Part shown: piece after piece, positions 1 through 6,590 of the stretch | How the letters are laid out: each line of letters opens with the position of its first letter | Position numbering within the stretch: position 1 is the first letter of the stretch | NCBI GenBank assembly: GCA_030615845.1 | Contig: JAUWYM010000024.1 | Span: 1 to 8,373, forward strand | Length of the DNA: 8,373 nucleotides | Direction of reading: 5' to 3' | Source: Thermoplasmatota archaeon | GTDB lineage: Archaea > Thermoplasmatota > E2 > DHVEG-1 | Position numbers and translations under genes: made by a program | The notes under the pieces: model-generated | Database searches by the model: none | What the model was told of the DNA's origin: nothing | Seen by the model: only the letters and a program-made list of their open reading frames with translations

Positions 1-83
1 TTAATGGCTATTTCTTTGCCGGGCTCCCATTTTCCTTCTACAATATGTTTCTCTAAAATTTTTTGAACGATATTTTTTCCCAT
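1..83 (-). CDS. Aconitate hydratase, N-terminal fragment (runs off the left edge)
   Basis: Only the first 27 codons are visible, reading leftward from ATG at 83-81. The residues MGKNIVQKILEKH followed by IVEGKWEPGKEIAI match the N-terminus of the aconitase / isopropylmalate dehydratase large-subunit family. The HIVEG...PGKEIAI spacing is typical of single-chain aconitases (citrate to isocitrate via cis-aconitate, a cytosolic [4Fe-4S] enzyme) rather than LeuC; this is family knowledge applied to a short stretch. The start is supported by GGGGAGG at 94-100 on the minus strand, about 10 nt upstream of the ATG. The gene is divergent from the RAM-domain/acetyl-CoA synthetase unit and shares its upstream region, which fits a common acetate/TCA theme. 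The [4Fe-4S] cysteines and most of the protein lie outside the window. A homoaconitase or LeuC identity cannot be fully excluded. Confidence 0.75.
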   Translation of the reverse strand, partial: MGKNIVQKILEKHIVEGKWEPGKEIAI

Positions 84-236
84 ATGAGTTAGCCTCCCCG
101 TTTCATTTATCATTATAGGATGGTGGGTAGTAGAGGTAATAGGCAATTACTACTTAAAAATTACCTGTAAAAAGATACTTATATCACAAGTTTATTCAAA
201 CAAATCCCTATTACGAATAATCGGGAGGAAAATAAT
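84..236. promoter_or_regulatory. Divergent intergenic promoter region with inverted repeats
   Basis: This is the shared upstream region of the aconitase gene (minus) and the RAM/acs unit (plus). For the plus unit, AAAAAG followed by ATACTTATAT at 169-184 reads as a BRE/TATA pair, predicting a start site near 207-210. GGGAGG at 223-228 is the ribosome site, 8 nt before ATG 237. For the minus gene no TATA box is convincing; a TTTTAAGTA-like stretch near 150-158 is possible. Nested inverted repeats lie just upstream of the plus TATA box: GTAAT (136-140) with ATTAC (146-150), AGTAG (129-133) with CTACT (150-154), and AGGTAAT (134-140) with ATTACCT (160-166). Their position between the two promoters suits an operator controlling both directions, but this is inference. 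Confidence 0.5.
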
Positions 237-929
237 ATGTTAATGATTGTAAGATTATACCCAAAAACCGATTTGAGTAGATTATGGAATTATGTTGAAA
301 GCGAAATCAAAAACGATCCAGAAAAACCGATTACGCCACTATATGCCACACAAACAGAAGGAATGATGGATGTTGGTGTTATTTTTGATGTGAAACATCC
401 AGATGATCTTGCTAGTTTTATCACTGAAGAAATCATACAATGCGATGAAGTCCACCATACAAAAACAATATTGCTGATGAAACCCGTGTTTTTCCCAATT
501 CCAAAAAAGAAACCTGAAAATATTCAGAGATATGTGATACGTGTCTATGCTCATCCGCGAGAATATAAAAAGATATATAGTCATTTGATCAACCATCGAT
601 ATCCGTTCAATATTTTCCCTATATATATTTCGTATTCTCTTGGAGATGAGGATATCCTTATGAGTCTTGCTGCTGATTCGGAACAAACAGTTAATAAATT
701 CCTTAAAGAACATATTCGAATGCTCGACGGTGTTGATCAATCTTCATATTATCCTGTTCATAAGGCTAAACGATTTGCTCCTCTTGCAAAACTGATAGAA
801 GAGCAGAAAGAACATCTCGATAAGAAGGCTTTGAAAAAATCAAAGGATGAAATCGATCTCGATTTTGACTGGGTCGAAAACTTTGGAGAGTACGCAAGAC
901 TTACTGGAGCATTTCCTGGCGATTACTAA
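237..929 (+). CDS. Tandem RAM-like (Lrp/AsnC ligand-binding) domain protein without HTH
   Basis: A 230-residue soluble protein with no signal peptide or membrane segment. Residues about 1-86 and 98-178 each look like a RAM domain, the ferredoxin-like effector-binding domain of Lrp/AsnC regulators. The first half carries GMMDVGVIFDVKHPDDLASF and then HTKTILL; the second carries GDEDILMSLAADSEQTVNKF and then LDGV, the usual RAM order (central strand, helix, 'PGV/HTKT' turn). There is no N-terminal winged helix. Residues 180-230 form a charged tail that I do not recognise. The gene lies 27 nt upstream of acetyl-CoA synthetase on the same strand and is almost certainly co-transcribed with it. A metabolite-sensing or protein-partner role in acetate activation is therefore plausible, but no function is shown. 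The start ATG 237 follows GGGAGG by 8 nt; an in-frame ATG at 243 is less well placed. Confidence 0.7.
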   Translation: MLMIVRLYPKTDLSRLWNYVESEIKNDPEKPITPLYATQTEGMMDVGVIFDVKHPDDLASFITEEIIQCDEVHHTKTILLMKPVFFPIPKKKPENIQRYVIRVYAHPREYKKIYSHLINHRYPFNIFPIYISYSLGDEDILMSLAADSEQTVNKFLKEHIRMLDGVDQSSYYPVHKAKRFAPLAKLIEEQKEHLDKKALKKSKDEIDLDFDWVENFGEYARLTGAFPGDY

Positions 930-956
930 AAGATAAAGTTTTAAAGGTGAAAAGAT

Positions 957-2912
957 ATGGCTGAAGAAAATATATCTGTATTGCTTGATGAAAAACGTGT
1001 TTTTAAACCAAAGGAAGATTTTGTAAATCAAACAAACGTGAAGCAGTGGATGGATAAACACGATATAAAAGATCTCGGTGAACTATATAAAAAAGCAGAG
1101 AACTGGGAATGGTTCTGGGAGGAAGTTTCAAAGGATCTTGTTGAATGGTACAAATCGTATGATAAGGTTGTTGACTGGAATCCTCCATGGGTTAATTGGT
1201 TTGTTGGCGCTCAATATAATATTGTTCATGATGCACTGGATCGGCATGTGAAGAGTTGGAGGAAGAATAAGGTCGCCTATATTTTTGAGGGTGAGCCGGG
1301 TGATGTACAAAAGTTGACTTATAATGATCTTTACATTGAGGTTAATAAGCTTGCGAATGCGTTAAAAAAGCTTGGTGTGACAAAGGGGGATCGTGTCGGT
1401 ATCTATATGCCTATGATTGTTGAACTACCGATTGCTATGCTTGCATGTGCGAAGATCGGTGCTGTTCATTCTGTTGTGTTTTCTGGTTTTAGTGCGCTTG
1501 CATTTAGAGATAGGGTTAATGATTGTGAGGTAAAGGTTGTTATCACGTGCGATGGTTTTTGGCGACGTGGTAGAAAAGTGTATTTGAAAGAGCAGGCTGA
1601 TGTAGCACTTGAGGATGCACCTAGTGTCGAACATGTCATAGTATGCAAGCGTACTGGTGATGGAGTTCCGTGGACTGCTGGTAGAGACGTCTGGTGGCAT
1701 GATCTTATTTTTGATATGCCAAAGGAATGTGAGACAGAAAAACTTGATGCGAACGATCCATTGTTTTTCCTGTATACTTCTGGTACGACTGGTAAGCCAA
1801 AGGGTATTATCCATGCGCATGGTGGATATGCTGTTGGTACTGCGTATACGCTTAAATGGGTATTTGATATGAAGGATGAGGATATATGGTGGTGTGCTGC
1901 TGATATCGGTTGGATTACTGGGCATTCTTATATTGTGTATGCTCCGTTGATTCTTGGTGCCACATCTGTCATATATGAGGGTGCTCCGAACTGGCCAGAA
2001 CCTGACCGATGGTGGAGGATCATCGAGAAATACAACGTAACAACCCTGTATACGTCGCCTACTAGTATTCGGTTGTTTATGAAATATGGGGAGGAATGGA
2101 CGAAGAAGCATGATCTGAGCACTCTTAGGTTGTTAGGTTCTGTTGGTGAGCCGATAAATCCTGAGGCGTGGATATGGTATTATAAACATATAGGTGGTGA
2201 GAACTGTCAGATTATGGATACGTGGTGGCAAACTGAGACAGGGCATTTTGTTATATCGCCGCTGCCTCTTACTCCGTTGAAGCCGGGTTCTGCGACAAAG
2301 CCTCTTCCTGGTTTTTCTGCTGATGTTTATAATGAGCAGGGTCAGCCTGTTCAAAACGCAGGAGGAAACCTTGTCCTTACACATCCGTGGCCTGGTATGC
2401 TTCGTGGTATCTACAAGAATCCGGAACGATATCAAGAGACGTATTGGAGCAAATTCAAAGACATCTATCTTGCTGGTGATGTCACCCGAAAAGATGATGA
2501 CGGATTTTTCTGGATTCAAGGACGAGCAGATGATGTGCTTAACGTCTCAGGTCATCGAATCGGTAACTCTGAGGTTGAATCAGCACTTGTGAGTCATCCT
2601 ATGGTTGCAGAAGCTGCAGTTATTGGTAAACCACATGAGCTTAAAGGGGAATCAATCACGTCATATGTCGTATTAAAAGGTGATGCCGATCCAACTGAGG
2701 AGCTGCGTAAGGAGCTACGGGAGCATGTTGGTAATGAGATGGGGAAAATTGCCCGTCCTGATGAGATATGGTTCGTTAATGATGTGCCGAAGACTCGTAG
2801 CGGTAAGATCATGCGGCGTGTCATTCGAGCGAAAGCTCTTGGTAAAGATACTGGTGATATTTCTACGCTTGCAAATCCAGAAGCAGTAGATGAGATTGGA
2901 AAGGCAAAATAA
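957..2912 (+). CDS. acs: Acetyl-CoA synthetase, AMP-forming
   Basis: A 651-residue cytosolic enzyme, the usual full length for Acs, converting acetate, ATP and CoA to acetyl-CoA, AMP and PPi. The ACS N-terminal region (about 30-90, [15 protein letters not shown]) is followed by the ANL adenylation domain. The P-loop [11 protein letters not shown] is at 273-283 and the A5 region DTWWQTETG at 421-429; the second Trp, 424, matches the residue that restricts the acyl pocket to acetate in Salmonella Acs. The hinge region [20 protein letters not shown] starts at 507. [11 protein letters not shown] at 611-621 holds the catalytic and acetylatable lysine K617. The start at ATG 957 follows AGGTGA (944-949). 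It is the second gene of a two-gene unit with the RAM-domain protein. The substrate call (acetate over propionate) rests on family knowledge; propionate activity remains possible. No frameshift or missing core motif was seen. Confidence 0.93.
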   Translation: MAEENISVLLDEKRVFKPKEDFVNQTNVKQWMDKHDIKDLGELYKKAENWEWFWEEVSKDLVEWYKSYDKVVDWNPPWVNWFVGAQYNIVHDALDRHVKSWRKNKVAYIFEGEPGDVQKLTYNDLYIEVNKLANALKKLGVTKGDRVGIYMPMIVELPIAMLACAKIGAVHSVVFSGFSALAFRDRVNDCEVKVVITCDGFWRRGRKVYLKEQADVALEDAPSVEHVIVCKRTGDGVPWTAGRDVWWHDLIFDMPKECETEKLDANDPLFFLYTSGTTGKPKGIIHAHGGYAVGTAYTLKWVFDMKDEDIWWCAADIGWITGHSYIVYAPLILGATSVIYEGAPNWPEPDRWWRIIEKYNVTTLYTSPTSIRLFMKYGEEWTKKHDLSTLRLLGSVGEPINPEAWIWYYKHIGGENCQIMDTWWQTETGHFVISPLPLTPLKPGSATKPLPGFSADVYNEQGQPVQNAGGNLVLTHPWPGMLRGIYKNPERYQETYWSKFKDIYLAGDVTRKDDDGFFWIQGRADDVLNVSGHRIGNSEVESALVSHPMVAEAAVIGKPHELKGESITSYVVLKGDADPTEELRKELREHVGNEMGKIARPDEIWFVNDVPKTRSGKIMRRVIRAKALGKDTGDISTLANPEAVDEIGKAK

Positions 2913-2952
2913 ATTAGTCAATCTCTTCTTTTTTTCCTTTTTTAGTTTTTTC
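2913..2952 (+). terminator. T-rich terminator after acetyl-CoA synthetase
   Basis: Directly after the acs stop codon the plus strand carries several T runs (2926-2935, 2938-2943 and 2946-2951) without a strong preceding hairpin. This is the usual form of factor-independent termination in Archaea. It separates the acs unit from the fumarase promoter. Confidence 0.55.
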
Positions 2953-3042
2953 TGATAACTGTTATATATTGCCTGTTCGTTTTATTCGCAGGATTATAAG
3001 GAGATAACCTTTGTTTTTAACACTCAGTGAAGAGGATTAAAA
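2953..3042 (+). promoter_or_regulatory. Fumarase promoter with ATAACTGTTAT palindrome
   Basis: TTATATATT at 2962-2970 is a good TATA box, predicting a transcription start near 2990. It overlaps the palindrome ATAACTGTTAT (2955-2965), a site where a bound repressor would block TBP/TFB. AGAGGAT at 3031-3037 is the ribosome site for ATG 3043. A second SD-like AAGGAGAT at 2999-3006 is followed by no start codon and probably has no role. The same AACTGTT core recurs in the next two intergenic regions. Confidence 0.5.
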
Positions 3043-3903
3043 ATGAACTATAAGAACATTGAAAAAGGCATTATCCAACTTATTAAAAAAGCAGAAACTG
3101 AACTTCCAACAGATGTGATTAAGGCCTTAGAGCAGGCATATAAAGTTGAGGAGGGTGTTGCAAAAACTCAGATTGATGCCATCCTTAAAAATATAGATCT
3201 TGCAAAAAAAACCCATCGTCCTATGTGTCAGGATACTGGCATTCAAACGTTTTTTGTAGATGTTGGTGTAGATTTTTCACAAATCAACAAGTTAAAAGAT
3301 ATTATTACAAATGCAGTGAAAACTGCTACTAAAGAGGTTCCTTTGAGGCCTAATACCGTTGATCCGTTTTCTGGTGAGAATCATAAGGACAACACGGGGG
3401 AGTATATTCCCTATATTACATGGGATTTTGTTGAAGGAGATGATGTGTTGATTACGGCGTTTCCGAAGGGTGGTGGGAGTGAGAATATGAGTAAGCTTGG
3501 TATGCTTAAACCTGGTGTTGGTCTGGAGGGTGTGAAGGATTTTGTGGTTGAGGAGATGATAAAAGCTGGTGGGCAGCCATGTCCGCCCACAGTAGTTGGT
3601 GTAGGAATTGGTGGTGGTGCGGATCTTGCGTTGAAGCTTGGGAAAAAAGCTCTTCTCAGGCCAGTTGGCGTTCGACATAAAGATAAAAGTAGTGCAGCAA
3701 TGGAGAAGGAGTTGATAGAGCGGATCAATATGAGCGGTATTGGGCCTATGGGTCTTGGCGGTAAAACAACAGTTCTTGATGTCCATATTGAGGTTGCACA
3801 TAGGCATCCTGCTAGTCTTCCTGTTGGTATTGCTGTTCAGTGTTGGGCTGATCGGAGGGCATCTATGGTGGTTCATGCTGATGGATCTTGGGAGGTGAAA
3901 TAA
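3043..3903 (+). CDS. fumA: Class I fumarate hydratase, alpha (N-terminal) subunit
   Basis: A 286-residue subunit of the oxygen-sensitive, iron-sulfur fumarase (fumarate + water to L-malate, reversible), also the fold of L-tartrate dehydratase alpha. It covers the N-terminal [4Fe-4S] domain of the family at the normal length for the split archaeal form. Three cysteines sit where cluster ligands are expected: C62 in RPMCQDTGIQTFF, C180 in GGQPCPPTVVGVGIGGG, and C267 in VGIAVQCWADRRA. The motifs RPNTVDPFSGENHKDNTG (102-119), FPKGGGSENMS (140-150) and GIGPMGLGGKTT (232-243) are intact. The gene is directly followed, 3 nt later, by the beta subunit, which completes the enzyme. A tartrate dehydratase role cannot be ruled out from sequence alone, but the aconitase and acs neighbours favour fumarase. 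Confidence 0.92.
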   Translation: MNYKNIEKGIIQLIKKAETELPTDVIKALEQAYKVEEGVAKTQIDAILKNIDLAKKTHRPMCQDTGIQTFFVDVGVDFSQINKLKDIITNAVKTATKEVPLRPNTVDPFSGENHKDNTGEYIPYITWDFVEGDDVLITAFPKGGGSENMSKLGMLKPGVGLEGVKDFVVEEMIKAGGQPCPPTVVGVGIGGGADLALKLGKKALLRPVGVRHKDKSSAAMEKELIERINMSGIGPMGLGGKTTVLDVHIEVAHRHPASLPVGIAVQCWADRRASMVVHADGSWEVK

Positions 3904-3906
3904 CTT

Positions 3907-4449
3907 ATGGAGTATCATCTAGGTTTACCGGTATCTTCTGAAGAGATAAAGAAACTACATGTTGGAGACGTGATCTTTGTTTCTGGATGTATTTTTACTG
4001 CGAGAGATGAGGCGCATCTTATGATGCTTGAAAAAGACAGGAGCGGTTTATCTTTTAATCCGTCAGAGATGGCGCTTTATCACTGTGGTCCTCTTATGAA
4101 AAAAACAAATGGCGTTTGGCAGGTGGTTTCTGCTGGTCCGACGACAAGTAGCAGGATGGAACTCTTTGAGGATAAATTCATAGAAAAATATGGTGTCAAC
4201 ATCATCATTGGTAAAGGCGGTATGGGTGAGAGAACCAGAAAAGCACTAGAGAAGCACGTTTGTGTCTATACTGCCTATACTGGTGGTGCTGGTGCACTTG
4301 CAGCAGAACTGGTTGAGGATGTTCCTGCAGTGCATTGGCTTGATGAGCTTGGTATGCCTGAGGCTGTTTGGATGTTTAGGGTGAAAAAATTTGGTCCGCT
4401 TGTTGTTGCGATGGATTCCTATGGAAAATCTCTCTATGATCGCAATTAA
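3907..4449 (+). CDS. fumB: Class I fumarate hydratase, beta (C-terminal) subunit
   Basis: A 180-residue subunit corresponding to the C-terminal domain of class I fumarase, here encoded separately as in many Archaea and anaerobes. The substrate-binding segment GPTTSSRM is at 77-84, and IIGKGGMGERT is at 101-110. The N-terminal GDVIFVSGCIFTARDEAH (20-37) contains the conserved TARDEAH that pairs with the alpha-subunit active site. The start ATG 3907 is 3 nt after the alpha stop. Its strong ribosome site GGAGGTGA lies at 3891-3898, inside the last codons of the alpha gene, so translation is likely coupled. The two subunits form the functional [4Fe-4S] hydratase in the cytosol. No truncation is seen. 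Confidence 0.92.
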   Translation: MEYHLGLPVSSEEIKKLHVGDVIFVSGCIFTARDEAHLMMLEKDRSGLSFNPSEMALYHCGPLMKKTNGVWQVVSAGPTTSSRMELFEDKFIEKYGVNIIIGKGGMGERTRKALEKHVCVYTAYTGGAGALAAELVEDVPAVHWLDELGMPEAVWMFRVKKFGPLVVAMDSYGKSLYDRN

Positions 4450-4455
4450 TACCAA

Positions 4456-4464
4456 TTTTTTTTT
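4456..4464 (+). terminator. Poly-T terminator after fumarase
   Basis: A run of nine T residues begins 7 nt after the fumarase beta stop codon. No stable stem precedes it, which is the usual archaeal form. The palindromes that follow come after the T run, so they do not form an intrinsic bacterial-type terminator. Confidence 0.5.
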
Positions 4465-4544
4465 ACAACTGTTGTAATAGTTAACTATTAAAAGCATTAT
4501 CTGTATTGCGCCTATCAAGACTATATGCGAGACGAACATAAATT
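4463..4544 (+). promoter_or_regulatory. Two abutting perfect palindromes in the CNNM gene promoter
   Basis: TTACAACTGTTGTAA (4463-4477) is palindromic around its central T. TAATAGTTAACTATTA (4475-4490) is a perfect 16-bp palindrome, and the two overlap by 3 bp. The likely TATA stretch for the downstream gene (CTATTAAAAG, 4485-4494) overlaps the second palindrome, so a protein bound here could block transcription. A start site near 4515 is predicted. No clear ribosome site precedes ATG 4545. The operator role is inferred from symmetry and position. Confidence 0.55.
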
Positions 4545-5534
4545 ATGCTGTGGATAATCATTAGTGTTTTGATAATTATTTTTCTTATCGGTATTTCTGC
4601 GTTTTTTTCAAGTTCAGAAATGGCGTTTATTTCTGTTAATAAAGCAGTTATTGTTAATAAAGCGAGAAATGGTAATAAAAAAGCTAAGATTCTTGAAGGT
4701 TTGTATAAGAATTATGATAATGTGATTAGTGCTATTGTTATAGGGAATAATCTTGTCAATATTTTTGCTTCAGTTCTTGCTGGTTTTGTCGCGACAGAGT
4801 TTTTTGGAAATGTTGGTATTGGCGTTGCTACTGCTGTTATGTTTCTGTTAGTTATTGTCTTTAGTGAGGCGACTCCTAAAGCGTTTGGGATAAAAAATGA
4901 AGGTTTGGTTTTACGGGTGGCAAGACCACTTTCTATAATTACGAAGTTGTTTTATCCGTTTGTGGTTTTGTTAAATTCTGTTTCTAATGGTTTGATTTCT
5001 CTTCTTGGTGGCCGGGAAAAGAGAAAGACGGCTGTTACTGAGGATGAGATTATGGCGATGATGCGGCTAGGGGAGGAGGAAGGAACCATTGAACGGGATG
5101 AACGGGAGATGGTTGATGAGGTGTTTGAGTTTGATGAAACCCAGGTCCATGAGGTGTACACTCCGAAGAGTCAGGTTGAGTTTATCTCGGAGGATGCATC
5201 GGTTAGGATGCTTATTGAGAAATCTATTAAGACAGGTTTCTCTCGGTTTCCTGTGTATCGGAAGGATTTAGATGATGTTGTTGGGATGGTTCATGTAAAG
5301 GATTCGCTTATAATTGAGGATGAGTCTCTTTCTGTTAAAAGCATTATGAGGAAGATTTTGAAGATTGATGCGCGTATGAAGGTGGATGATGTCTTTCGGG
5401 AAATGAAGAGGAATAAAACACATCTTGCATTGCTTCAAAATAAAAAGGGAAAGACTCTGGGGCTGGTTAGTATGGAGGATCTGATTGAGGAGATTTTTGG
5501 AGAAATTTCTGACGAACATGATGTGAAGACATAG
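4545..5534 (+). CDS. CNNM/CorB-type membrane protein: DUF21 domain plus CBS pair
   Basis: A 329-residue integral membrane protein of the CNNM/CorB (formerly 'hemolysin-like') family, whose characterised members bind or transport Mg2+. The DUF21 domain has hydrophobic segments at about 2-22, 58-83 and 90-108, plus a re-entrant or juxtamembrane stretch at 125-155. Signature sites are FFSSSEMAFIS (20-30), IVIGNNLVNI (64-73) and FSEATPKAFG (106-115), the last being the usual 'GEI-PK' site with variation. An acidic helical linker (165-200) leads to two CBS motifs, about 203-255 (VYTPKSQVEF ... SRFPVY ... VVGMVHVKDSL) and 264-320. CBS pairs in this family bind ATP-Mg. The protein ends soon after CBS2 and lacks the C-terminal CorC_HlyC domain of longer relatives, as do several archaeal members. 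Transported ion not determinable here. It has its own promoter and is not obviously part of the fumarase unit. Confidence 0.85.
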   Translation: MLWIIISVLIIIFLIGISAFFSSSEMAFISVNKAVIVNKARNGNKKAKILEGLYKNYDNVISAIVIGNNLVNIFASVLAGFVATEFFGNVGIGVATAVMFLLVIVFSEATPKAFGIKNEGLVLRVARPLSIITKLFYPFVVLLNSVSNGLISLLGGREKRKTAVTEDEIMAMMRLGEEEGTIERDEREMVDEVFEFDETQVHEVYTPKSQVEFISEDASVRMLIEKSIKTGFSRFPVYRKDLDDVVGMVHVKDSLIIEDESLSVKSIMRKILKIDARMKVDDVFREMKRNKTHLALLQNKKGKTLGLVSMEDLIEEIFGEISDEHDVKT

Positions 5535-5659
5535 AATAGATTCTTTTGTCTTTGCACTCTTTTTTATAATTTCGGTAACAACTGTAAAGAAGGTGGGTAA
5601 CAGTTGTACAACAAGACATTATAAACAGAACTTACAAAATAAGATGTGAGGAGATTGAA
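5535..5659 (+). promoter_or_regulatory. Intergenic promoter region with ACAACTGT/ACAGTTGT inverted repeat
   Basis: T-rich sequence at 5541-5566 could end the CNNM transcript. An 8-bp perfect inverted repeat, ACAACTGT (5578-5585) and ACAGTTGT (5600-5607), surrounds a 14-nt spacer. The right arm read on the minus strand is ACAACTGTTAC, matching the palindrome upstream of the CNNM gene over nine bases. TTATAAAC at 5619-5626 is a plausible TATA box (start near 5646). GAGGAGAT at 5648-5655 is a good ribosome site for ATG 5660. Confidence 0.45.
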
Positions 5660-5785
5660 ATGATAGATAAAAAAGCCGCACTCAGAAAGCTTTACGAGGA
5701 TGCAGTTCACTTGCATCTTGTTCATAATGGTCATAATGTGAGAAGAGTCTCTCTTCGAATAGATTGGAATGATGCAGGCTTATAG
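5660..5785 (+). CDS. Small hypothetical protein (41 aa)
   Basis: ATG 5660 is preceded by a strong ribosome site (GAGGAGAT, 4 nt spacing) and a TATA box, so translation is credible. The product begins MIDKKAALRKLYEDAVHLHL and continues with a histidine-containing VHNGHN, then a basic VRRVSLR, and ends WNDAGL. The first 26 residues look like an amphipathic helix followed by a turn. The last 15 differ in character, so the gene may be a shortened form of a longer one. I do not recognise a family and propose no function. It is the first of four small plus-strand ORFs between the CNNM gene and the ATPase remnant. Confidence 0.5.
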   Translation: MIDKKAALRKLYEDAVHLHLVHNGHNVRRVSLRIDWNDAGL

Positions 5786-5801
5786 TTTTGTTGTGGTATA
5801 T

Positions 5802-5939
5802 ATGTCTGAATTGTTGATGTGTTGGAGTAAGGGCAATACAAGGATCTATACAAGAAGCATATGTGTTGCTGAAAGAGCCATGAACAAAGGTTTTTTTGTT
5901 ATGGTTTTACGGGATAAACCAATTATTTTCAGGAAGTAA
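5802..5939 (+). CDS. Small hypothetical protein (45 aa)
   Basis: An open frame from ATG 5802 to TAA 5937-5939. It starts MSELLMCWSKGNTRIYTRSI and continues CVAERAMNKGFFVMVLRDKP, ending in IIFRK. The composition is protein-like: alternating hydrophobic strands, an amphipathic helix around VAERAMNKG and a basic end. It could be a small single-domain alpha/beta protein. There is no strong ribosome site (only GTGGT upstream) and no family I can name. It lies 16 nt after the 41-aa ORF on the same strand and is followed by a T-rich stretch (5944-5958) that could end transcription. In-frame ATG codons at 5817 and 5880 would give shorter products. Confidence 0.4.
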   Translation: MSELLMCWSKGNTRIYTRSICVAERAMNKGFFVMVLRDKPIIFRK

Positions 5940-6026
5940 TGTGATTATTTTTTTTATTCCTTCTAGTGGAGTTCGTTCCTAGGTTTTTTATAGGGGAGTT
6001 TGTTTCTTGTTTTTTGGTTGGGTACG

Positions 6027-6176
6027 TTGATTGAAGAGTGTAATTTCAAATCAAGGATAATGCATCGTGATTCACCTGGATGTCGCCTGACTCCTCCTGA
6101 AGTGGTGTGTCCTGGTGAGGAGAATTGTATTTTGTATCAGATTTATTCTAAGTTAGAGCATCTTGATATGAAATGA
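6027..6176 (+). CDS. Small cysteine-rich protein, start uncertain
   Basis: The frame ends at TGA 6174-6176 and is open back to 5994. The start is unclear: TTG 6027 gives 49 residues with four cysteines, while ATG 6060 gives 38 residues with three. The cysteines lie in EECNF, PGCRLTPPEVVCPGEENC and then ILYQIYSKLEHL. Closely spaced Cys pairs in so short a protein suggest metal (zinc) binding, but I recognise no family. A TATA-like TTTTTATA at 5984-5991 would place transcription initiation near 6014, consistent with the TTG start and a very short leader. The stop codon overlaps the ATG of the lipoprotein gene (ATGA at 6173-6176). This is a strong sign that both were translated as one unit. Confidence 0.45.
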   Translation: MIEECNFKSRIMHRDSPGCRLTPPEVVCPGEENCILYQIYSKLEHLDMK

Positions 6177-6331
6177 AGAAAAAATTAGGTATTTTTGGGG
6201 TGGTTCTTTTTCTTGCAGTTGGTTTGAGTGGTTGTACTGAGACGATAAACGATAGAAATTATATTAATTCTGAGTATGGTTTTTCTTTAATCTCTCCAAA
6301 TCATATAGTTCTAAATCCTTTCTTTGTTTAG
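6173..6331 (+). pseudogene. Lipoprotein gene truncated shortly after its signal peptide
   Basis: The ATG at 6173 overlaps the stop of the preceding ORF. Translation gives a textbook lipoprotein signal: MKKK, a hydrophobic core (LGIFGVVLFLAVG), and the lipobox LSGC with Cys21 as the lipidation site. The start of the mature part, TETINDRNYINSEYGFSL, resembles the N-terminus of secreted archaeal/bacterial lipoproteins that continue into a globular domain. Here the frame soon becomes ISPNHIVLNPFFV and stops at 6329-6331, only 52 residues in all. From about 6280 the same bases make good sense on the opposite strand as the end of a DUF234-type ATPase. The lipoprotein therefore appears to have been cut by a rearrangement. 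A genuine 31-residue mature lipopeptide is the alternative, less likely. Confidence 0.6.
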
Positions 6332-6590
6332 CCAGATTATCCAATTCTTCAGTAAAACCAGATTTAGAAAACAATGCGAAATGTTCTTCTCGTTTACCAA
6401 TCTTCCATTTGATATTCTCAGATTTCTCTGTTAATTTATTTAGAAGATCTGTACCCACTTGTTTTTTACTCCATTTACATTCTCTAATCAAGATAACATT
6501 TTCTTTTTCATTTAATCCTATTACATCAGGCTTAGATAAATGCAAGAAGAAATACCGGCCAGAGTTTCCACTTGGCCCTTTTGATCATTC
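6264..6590 (-). pseudogene. Remnant of a DUF234-domain archaeal ATPase (C-terminal part)
   Basis: On the minus strand the frame ending at 6264 encodes KPDVIGLNEKENVILIRECK, WSKKQVGTDLLNKL, then HFALFSKSGFTEELDNLA and LYDLERLKK. This is the pattern of the C-terminal DUF234 (PD-(D/E)XK-like) domain found in archaeal AAA ATPases, including PDV, the ECKWS core and the FSKSGFT segment. The whole AAA ATPase part (about 300 residues with Walker motifs) is missing. Reading upstream, the frame passes through GPSGNSGRYFFLHL and reaches a stop near 6590, with no start codon better than a TTG at 6545. The last residues after LERLKK (NHTQN) come from antisense lipoprotein sequence. This is a fragment left by recombination and probably not expressed. 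A stand-alone nuclease-like domain is a weak alternative. Confidence 0.65.

Noticed and set aside
1425..2111. Long open frame (228 codons) antisense to acetyl-CoA synthetase
   Set aside because: It lies wholly inside a fully conserved enzyme gene, has no recognisable domain or ribosome site, and its composition is that of a reverse-strand shadow.
3292..3918. Long open frame (208 codons) antisense to the fumarase alpha gene
   Set aside because: The plus strand encodes an intact fumarase subunit with all three cluster cysteines. The antisense product is rich in His/Asn/Thr with no family-like pattern.
4463..4490. Palindromes as a bacterial-type intrinsic terminator for fumarase
   Set aside because: The T run precedes the palindromes and the stems have no loop, so an operator is more likely than a terminator.
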